Origin: Methanocorpusculum sp. | GTDB lineage: Archaea; Halobacteriota; Methanomicrobia; Methanomicrobiales; Methanocorpusculaceae | Length of the DNA: 10,717 nucleotides | NCBI GenBank assembly: GCA_029987025.1 | Contig: DALTWQ010000040.1 | Coordinates: 1 to 10,717, forward strand | Direction of reading: 5' to 3' | Shown: piece by piece, positions 1-3,892 of the stretch | Position numbering within the stretch: the stretch's first letter is position 1 | Layout of the letters: each line of letters starts with the position of its first letter | The notes under the pieces: model-generated | Seen by the model: the letters and a program-made list of their open reading frames with translations, nothing else | The model's database searches: none | Told to the model about the DNA's origin: nothing | Program-made: the position numbers and the translations under genes

Positions 1-100
1 TCCACTAAAGTGAGTGCTCTTATTTATTGGAGCTACAATATAATAATACTTTGGGACATACCGGCAGGAAACAATCCGGTGTTTCACCCCGCTTCTGACT

Positions 101-111
101 AAAAATATATA
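101..111 (+). promoter_or_regulatory. Probable TATA box of rpo11
   Basis: An A/T run reading aaaaatatata lies with its centre about 31 bp before the ATG at 138. Archaeal transcription usually starts about 25 bp downstream of this element, so the start would fall within a few bases of the ATG. No GGAGG-like sequence precedes the ATG, which fits a leaderless or nearly leaderless message. A second TATA-like stretch (123-133) is too close to the ATG to serve this gene. Confidence 0.5.
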
Positions 112-137
112 CCATCTTCAAGCGAATATATACAGTC

Positions 138-410
138 ATGAAATTAAAGATTCTCGAAAACGAAAAAGATAAACTCTCTTTCGCAATAGAGGGAGATGGG
201 CATACTCTCGTAAATGCGTTAGTTGAAGAACTGCTCTTAAACCCGCAGGTCGATGTTGCAAAGTATGTCATCGAGTTCCAGTTCTCCGACCCGGTAGTAA
301 CTGTTACTATGAAACCGAAGTCAAAACAGACTCCTGAAAAAGCAGTCCTTGCAGCACTTGAAACAATCATCTCAAGGTGCGATGATCTGCTAGGCTGCCT
401 GAAAAACTAA
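138..410 (+). CDS. rpo11: DNA-directed RNA polymerase subunit Rpo11 (RpoL)
   Basis: This is a small 90-residue subunit of archaeal RNA polymerase, homologous to eukaryotic Rpb11/AC19 and to part of the bacterial alpha subunit. In the family it pairs with Rpo3 to form the platform on which the catalytic core assembles. Residues 19-28 (GDGHTLVNAL) are the family's signature, at the start of the helix that packs against Rpo3. They are followed by the short strand region ending FQFSDPVV and by a C-terminal amphipathic helix. Length is normal for the family. The ATG at 138 is chosen because the protein begins directly with the expected first beta strand (MKLKILE). It stands alone on the plus strand and meets trkH tail to tail with 9 bp between the stops. 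Confidence 0.96.
   Translation: MKLKILENEKDKLSFAIEGDGHTLVNALVEELLLNPQVDVAKYVIEFQFSDPVVTVTMKPKSKQTPEKAVLAALETIISRCDDLLGCLKN
402..406 (-). terminator. Possible T-run terminator of trkH inside the rpo11 3' end
   Basis: Read on the minus strand, five T residues occur 14 bp past the trkH stop, inside the last codons of rpo11. Archaeal polymerases terminate at T-runs without needing a hairpin. Five Ts is short, so this is a weak call based on position. Confidence 0.25.
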
Positions 411-414
411 ATAT

Positions 415-421
415 CTTTTTT
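415..421 (+). terminator. T-run terminator of rpo11 overlapping the trkH stop
   Basis: A run of T residues starts about 5 bp after the rpo11 stop and runs into the complement of the trkH stop codon (420-422). T-runs are the usual archaeal intrinsic termination signal. The placement means the convergent neighbours share the same few bases for ending. Confidence 0.5.
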
Positions 422-1880
422 ACTTCGCCCGTATTCCGCAAACTACTGCATTGATTAAGATAATCACCGGAATAATTTCAAGACGGGCGGCCCACATTAC
501 AAAGATAAAAATAATTTTTGCATAAGCAGGCATATCGGGACCTATGAGTCCTGCAGAAGCCCCCGTGTTTGCAACGCAGTTTACCACATCGAATATAGTG
601 CCTGAGATGTTTGAAGAGAAGTACGGGTCATGCAGCAGAATAATCAGCACACAGGCAAGAAGAGCAACAAAGCAGAGAATAACCACCGCAGACCAGGAAA
701 TAAGCGATGCTGCTTCATCATCTTTTACCGCTTTTCCATCGTGACGCATTGAAACCACTGCCTTTGAACTGCTGATTGTCTTTTTCATCCACCACACAAT
801 ACTTTCAAGGAGTACAAGAACACGGTCCATCTTGATACCTCCGGCAGTACTCCCCTGGGCACCTCCGATAAAGAGGAATATGGCAAGAATAAGAAGCGGT
901 GCGGGACTCCACGACAAAAGAGTAGTGTTCTGATATCCGGTCGAAGAGACAGCACTCCCGGCCATAAACACCCCCTGACGAAATGCATCTTCAAAGGAAA
1001 GACCGGATGAGAATATGAGGTCTATTACCAGGAAAACTGCAAGTGCTGCAAACACAATAAGCATAGCAAACAGCACACGATCATGCAGCACTTTTTTTAT
1101 CGAACTTTTCTTATAGAGCAGGTAATACAGTCTGAACGGAATTGCACCCATGAACATAACCGGAATCAGCACCATCTCAAGACCGAAGTTATCGTAATGC
1201 GCAATGCTGTCCGGATACATTGCCATGCCGCCGGTGGATACTCCGCACAATGCAAGATTTACTGCATCCCAGATACCGACACCAGTACAGAATATGGCGG
1301 CTACTGCGAATACGGTAATTACCAGATAAATAATCAGCATGTGGTGCGCGGTATCTCTGACGCTTGGAAGGAATGTATCCATTCTTCCTTCCGTGCGGAA
1401 AAGTCCGCGGGAAAATCCGGATTTTGCAGTAACGCTGAGAGCAAATACAATAATTCCGAGACACCCCACCCACTCCATAAGAGAACGCCAGAAAAGGAAC
1501 GCGTGCGGCCATTCTTCGATATTTGCCGCCACAGAAAATCCGGTACCTGTCCATGCCGACATCGATTCAAATGCGGCATCGATAAATGAAAGGCCTTCAA
1601 ACAGGAATGGAAACGAACCGCAGAGTGCAACAAATCCCCACAGAATAACCGTCATAGCGACAAAGAGAGATGGTGTTGGTTTAACTCCGTTCTGCGGAAT
1701 AAACCTGAGGATAATTCCTGCTGTGCAAAGGGAACCGGTCACAAAAACCATCGGAAGAATGGTGTCCCATTCGGCATAGATACAGGCGACAGCAATCGCT
1801 GCAAGGGGTATCAGACCGATAAATATCAGACCTGAGCCGAGCGTACGTGCCAGTGCCGGGAATTGCCGAAAGAGTTCCAT
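420..1880 (-). CDS. trkH: TrkH-family potassium uptake membrane protein
   Basis: This 486-residue integral membrane protein is of the TrkH/KtrB superfamily, which carries K+ (or Na+) inward through a pore built from four repeated helix-loop-helix modules. All four pore-loop motifs are visible: TGTGF (111-115), STGG (215-218), STGY (313-316) and NTGAS (438-442). Each has the glycine that lines the family's selectivity filter. The stretch GGAQGSTAGGIK (339-350) is the conserved segment after the third loop, and ARLEIIP near the C terminus matches the family's RLE motif. Hydrophobic segments run throughout, beginning at about residue 14. Length is usual for TrkH. The ATG start leaves 19 bp after the preceding unknown gene, so the two are probably co-transcribed. 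The regulatory NAD-binding partner TrkA is not next to it. No clear ribosome binding site precedes the start. Confidence 0.93.
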   Translation of the reverse strand: MELFRQFPALARTLGSGLIFIGLIPLAAIAVACIYAEWDTILPMVFVTGSLCTAGIILRFIPQNGVKPTPSLFVAMTVILWGFVALCGSFPFLFEGLSFIDAAFESMSAWTGTGFSVAANIEEWPHAFLFWRSLMEWVGCLGIIVFALSVTAKSGFSRGLFRTEGRMDTFLPSVRDTAHHMLIIYLVITVFAVAAIFCTGVGIWDAVNLALCGVSTGGMAMYPDSIAHYDNFGLEMVLIPVMFMGAIPFRLYYLLYKKSSIKKVLHDRVLFAMLIVFAALAVFLVIDLIFSSGLSFEDAFRQGVFMAGSAVSSTGYQNTTLLSWSPAPLLILAIFLFIGGAQGSTAGGIKMDRVLVLLESIVWWMKKTISSSKAVVSMRHDGKAVKDDEAASLISWSAVVILCFVALLACVLIILLHDPYFSSNISGTIFDVVNCVANTGASAGLIGPDMPAYAKIIFIFVMWAARLEIIPVIILINAVVCGIRAK

Positions 1881-1899
1881 ATGTTCCAGGAGAATTGGG

Positions 1900-2433
1900 T
1901 TATTTTACTTCCTGAAGATAGCCGAGAGTGATATTTAATGTGTCGAGCACATCCTGCTGTGCCAATGCATAATCACGCATTGCCGCATAGAGCATATAGA
2001 TTATATCATATCCATAGAACTCAAGCGCATCTTCCGGCGTAAGCGGGGAGGCATATGCGTCAACAATGAAACCGTCGTTGGAAAACATCAGTTCAAAGAG
2101 ATTTCCTGCCTGAGATAAGACACAGAACTGCTGAGTAACTTTTCTGCCCGGTGCATCCGGACGGTACTCAACCATCTCTGCAGGTTTGCCTAAGATAATC
2201 ATTTTATCCGGATAGTAGACCTGGTCATAGAGATCTCCGTTCTGGTCCTGCTTTGCACGCTGGATAAGTTCCTGCCCGATTTCACAGACAACCGGCGCTA
2301 CTGCATCCTGCATCAATCTGAGAAGTTTGACATCTTCATCCATGATTTTCGCAGCTGCTTCCTTCTGTTTTCCTTTTGTTTCGGAAACAAGCTCGCACAG
2401 CCGTTCAAATCCTTTCTCGACTACTTCATCCAT
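1900..2433 (-). CDS. Unrecognised conserved-looking protein (177 aa)
   Basis: I do not recognise this 177-residue soluble protein. Residues 1-65 look like charged amphipathic helices rich in Lys, Glu and Gln. Residues 70-130 look like a mixed beta region, with YYPDKMIILGKP and QFCVLSQAGNLFELMFSNDG as probable strands and turns. Residues 133-177 look helical again, with many Tyr, Ala and Leu. There are three scattered cysteines (13, 50, 104) that form no metal motif. No signal peptide or membrane segment is seen. It sits 19 bp upstream of trkH and has its own TATA box upstream, so it may be the first gene of a two-gene unit with the transporter. The sequence itself does not show a role in potassium transport. 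The ATG at 2433 is the only good start near the promoter. Confidence 0.8.
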   Translation of the reverse strand: MDEVVEKGFERLCELVSETKGKQKEAAAKIMDEDVKLLRLMQDAVAPVVCEIGQELIQRAKQDQNGDLYDQVYYPDKMIILGKPAEMVEYRPDAPGRKVTQQFCVLSQAGNLFELMFSNDGFIVDAYASPLTPEDALEFYGYDIIYMLYAAMRDYALAQQDVLDTLNITLGYLQEVK

Positions 2434-2453
2434 ACTTAATTATTTGACCTTAT

Positions 2454-2482
2454 TCCTAAATTAGACTTAGGATATATAAATT
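2454..2482 (-). promoter_or_regulatory. TATA box with adjoining dyad upstream of the 177-aa gene
   Basis: Read on the minus strand, a strong TATA box (TTTATATATC, about 2472-2481) lies about 40 bp before the ATG at 2433, implying a start near 2450 and a leader of roughly 16 bases. Directly after it is an inverted repeat, TCCTAA and TTAGGA separated by 7 bases (2454-2472). It covers the stretch between TATA box and transcription start where archaeal repressors commonly bind. The promoter is well supported. The operator role is inference. Confidence 0.55.
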
Positions 2483-2492
2483 TGAAAAAGAG

Positions 2493-2939
2493 TTACGCCG
2501 ACCGCAGCGTAAACAGATGCTCGTCGGGTGTTTCAAAGGTTTTTTTCAGAAGCTCAGCCTGAATTTCATCAAAACGTTTAACCTCGGCTGCTGTCGCAGT
2601 ACCTGCACGGACTTTTGCCCGCAGGGAGTCTCCTTCCGGGCTGGAGATTTTACTTCCCGGCATTTCATCGATAAAGAGTTTCGAACCGTCGGGCTTTGTC
2701 AGGATAAAGTGCAGCTGCTGTTTATCTTCGATTGTCAGGCGCTCGGGATGCTCACGCAGATGGAAAACAACCCGGAGTGCGTCTAATGGACAGCGCGTAC
2801 TGGTAGAATAGACCGAGATGTTTTCTTCATCTCCGGCCCATTCTGCGGCATGTTTTACAATTTTATATCCGATTGCAATCCCCGGACAGGTATGTCCGTG
2901 GACTGCAGTGATTTCTTCAAATGAAGGTACGTTTACCAT
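2493..2939 (-). CDS. FmdE-domain protein, short variant
   Basis: The protein belongs to the FmdE family, named after a subunit that co-purifies with molybdenum formylmethanofuran dehydrogenase, the first enzyme of methanogenesis from CO2. The exact function of FmdE itself is unclear. The signature HGHTCPG is at residues 14-20, followed by GYK and then by Cys50-Pro-Leu-Asp-Ala, the second conserved Cys/Asp region of the fold. After this it departs from typical members: the usual Gly-Cys-Thr-x-Gly-Lys-Gly segment is absent (residues read CPLDALRVVFHLREH), and there is no C-terminal Cys-x2-Cys zinc ribbon. I chose the ATG at 2939 (148 aa). A TTG at 2945 would add two residues and overlap the aIF1A stop. 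Either way the gene is coupled to aIF1A. A redox or metal role is possible, but membership of the dehydrogenase complex is not shown. Confidence 0.82.
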   Translation of the reverse strand: MVNVPSFEEITAVHGHTCPGIAIGYKIVKHAAEWAGDEENISVYSTSTRCPLDALRVVFHLREHPERLTIEDKQQLHFILTKPDGSKLFIDEMPGSKISSPEGDSLRAKVRAGTATAAEVKRFDEIQAELLKKTFETPDEHLFTLRSA

Positions 2940-2941
2940 TT

Positions 2942-3259
2942 TCAAAGATATTTATGAGCACGAAGCCAGTCAACCTGCGGACCGGTATAGCGGTACACGA
3001 TATCACATTTGTCATCCTGGAAATCCCATGGAATTACAATTAAGATATCCCCTTCACGAATCCAGATCCGTTTCTTAATCTTTCCCTTAATTCTGCCGAG
3101 ACGGGTAACTCCGTCAGAGCAGCGGACCCTGATATGATTTGAACCGAGCATCAATTCTGCCTGTGCAAACTGCTCTTTCTCACGTTTGTTCGGGAGTTTT
3201 ACACGAATAATGCTGCCGTCTTCAGCAACATCCTCATTACTGCTTTCAATAGAACCCAA
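2942..3259 (-). CDS. eif1A: Translation initiation factor aIF1A
   Basis: This is the archaeal counterpart of eIF1A and bacterial IF1. It binds the A-site side of the small ribosomal subunit and helps place the initiator tRNA. The OB-fold spans about residues 18-90, with the hallmarks MLGSNHIRVRC (37-47), the KKRIWIREGD stretch (62-71) and IPWDFQ (76-81). Length (105 aa) is normal. The start is an unusual TTG at 3259. An in-frame TGA lies only two codons upstream and there is no ATG or GTG before residue 37, so TTG is the only start that keeps the domain whole. A GTGAT stretch just upstream could pair with 16S rRNA. The gene is followed at once by the FmdE-domain gene. Confidence 0.95.
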   Translation of the reverse strand: MGSIESSNEDVAEDGSIIRVKLPNKREKEQFAQAELMLGSNHIRVRCSDGVTRLGRIKGKIKKRIWIREGDILIVIPWDFQDDKCDIVYRYTGPQVDWLRAHKYL

Positions 3260-3296
3260 GTGATATCACTCTGCAGTATTATTATTTGCTGTATTC

Positions 3297-3306
3297 TTAG
3301 ATAAAG
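3297..3306 (-). promoter_or_regulatory. Possible TATA box of aIF1A
   Basis: On the minus strand the sequence CTTTATCTAA lies about 40 bp before the TTG start, which would give a leader of roughly 15-20 bases. A second A/T-rich candidate (TTTTTTAAAT, around 3346-3355) would give a longer leader. The choice between them is uncertain. Confidence 0.3.
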
Positions 3307-3367
3307 TATTGTTCAGAATACTGCAATTCTCTGATTCTGAAAGAGATTTAAAAAACAGTCAATACCA

Positions 3368-3383
3368 AAAATAAAAAAAATAT
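3368..3383 (-). terminator. T-rich terminator of the thioredoxin gene
   Basis: On the minus strand, 11-26 bp past the thioredoxin stop, comes ATATTTTTTTTATTTT. It is T-rich with one unbroken run of eight Ts, a typical archaeal hairpin-free terminator. It separates thioredoxin from the aIF1A promoter region. Confidence 0.6.
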
Positions 3384-3393
3384 TATTCTGAAT

Positions 3394-3663
3394 TCAGAAC
3401 AGCGGTGCAAGAAGACTTTCCAGTTTATCTGAACTGGTGACGCCTTCAAGGCGGTGTTTTACGACTCCGTCTTTTTCGATGATAAGAGTAGGCACTACAG
3501 CAATCTCATACTGGTTTGCAAGTCCAGGTTCCTGATCAACATCAATCATACGGACCTCTGCCTTGTCTTTCAGCTTTTCTGCAAGTTCATGAACAATCGG
3601 ACTCTGGATTCTGCACGGACCGCACCAGGTCGCAAAGAAGTCGTAAAGAATTGGTTTAGACAT
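3394..3663 (-). CDS. Thioredoxin-fold protein, compact archaeal type
   Basis: This 89-residue cytoplasmic thioredoxin acts in thiol-disulphide exchange. The active site WCGPC is at residues 13-17, identical to classical thioredoxin, and the conserved cis-proline is in VVPT (Pro58). The strand IDVDQEP and the KDG turn also match the fold. At 89 residues it lacks the first strand and helix of the roughly 105-residue bacterial form, as do glutaredoxin-like small thioredoxins of methanogens. The reading frame stays open another 47 codons upstream to 3804, but that extension has no thioredoxin features and would run through the TATA box. The ATG at 3663 is therefore the start. The promoter placement implies a leaderless message. 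Confidence 0.92.
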   Translation of the reverse strand: MSKPILYDFFATWCGPCRIQSPIVHELAEKLKDKAEVRMIDVDQEPGLANQYEIAVVPTLIIEKDGVVKHRLEGVTSSDKLESLLAPLF

Positions 3664-3686
3664 AATTAATAATATGTCAGGAACTG

Positions 3687-3696
3687 TAATATAAGT
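3687..3696 (-). promoter_or_regulatory. TATA box of the thioredoxin gene
   Basis: Read on the minus strand, ACTTATATTA is centred about 28 bp before the ATG at 3663. This puts the expected transcription start at or within a few bases of the start codon. No Shine-Dalgarno sequence is present, which agrees with leaderless translation. Confidence 0.5.
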
Positions 3697-3715
3697 TAGG
3701 GTTATGGATACTATC

Positions 3716-3767
3716 CTCCCAAATTCATTTTCAAAGGATTTAGGAACAACTTCAATGAATTTAGGAG
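3716..3767. repeat. 14-bp inverted repeat with internal direct repeat upstream of thioredoxin
   Basis: CTCCCAAATTCATT (3716-3729) is inverted at 3754-3767 (AATGAATTTAGGAG) with one mismatch and a 24-bp spacer. Inside the spacer, GGATTTAGGAACAA echoes the right arm GAATTTAGGAGCAA as a direct repeat. The block lies upstream of the thioredoxin TATA box and could be a regulator binding region or a remnant. The arms are seen directly; the role is unknown. Confidence 0.45.
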
Positions 3768-3848
3768 CAAAACCGGTTCTGGTAATCTCAATCTGAGACA
3801 ACAAACCAGTTTAAGCACCAACCAGATTCAAGTTAATAACTTTCCATG

Positions 3849-3862
3849 CTAGAAAAAACTAG
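3849..3862 (-). terminator. T-run terminator of the coiled-coil gene
   Basis: On the minus strand, 30-45 bp after the coiled-coil gene's stop, the sequence CTAG-TTTTTT-CTAG occurs, with a TTTTT run a little earlier (about 3876-3880). T-runs of this kind end archaeal transcripts. The flanking CTAG tetranucleotides form a small palindrome. Confidence 0.45.
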
Positions 3863-3892
3863 ATTGAACATTTACAAAAATAGAAGAGAATA

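Noticed and set aside
61..84. ACCGG ... CCGGT short dyad upstream of rpo11
   Set aside because: Only five base pairs with an 11-base gap, likely chance.
20..370. A 116-codon minus-strand frame opposite rpo11
   Set aside because: It lies antisense to a clear rpo11 gene and its product has no domain-like features.
1083..1589. Plus-strand frames opposite trkH, the longest 168 codons
   Set aside because: trkH is unmistakable on the other strand with all four pore motifs, and the antisense products are compositionally odd (many His, Cys, Arg) and resemble nothing.
3664..3804. A 47-codon N-terminal extension of thioredoxin
   Set aside because: It crosses the TATA box of the gene, and the thioredoxin fold begins at the ATG at 3663.
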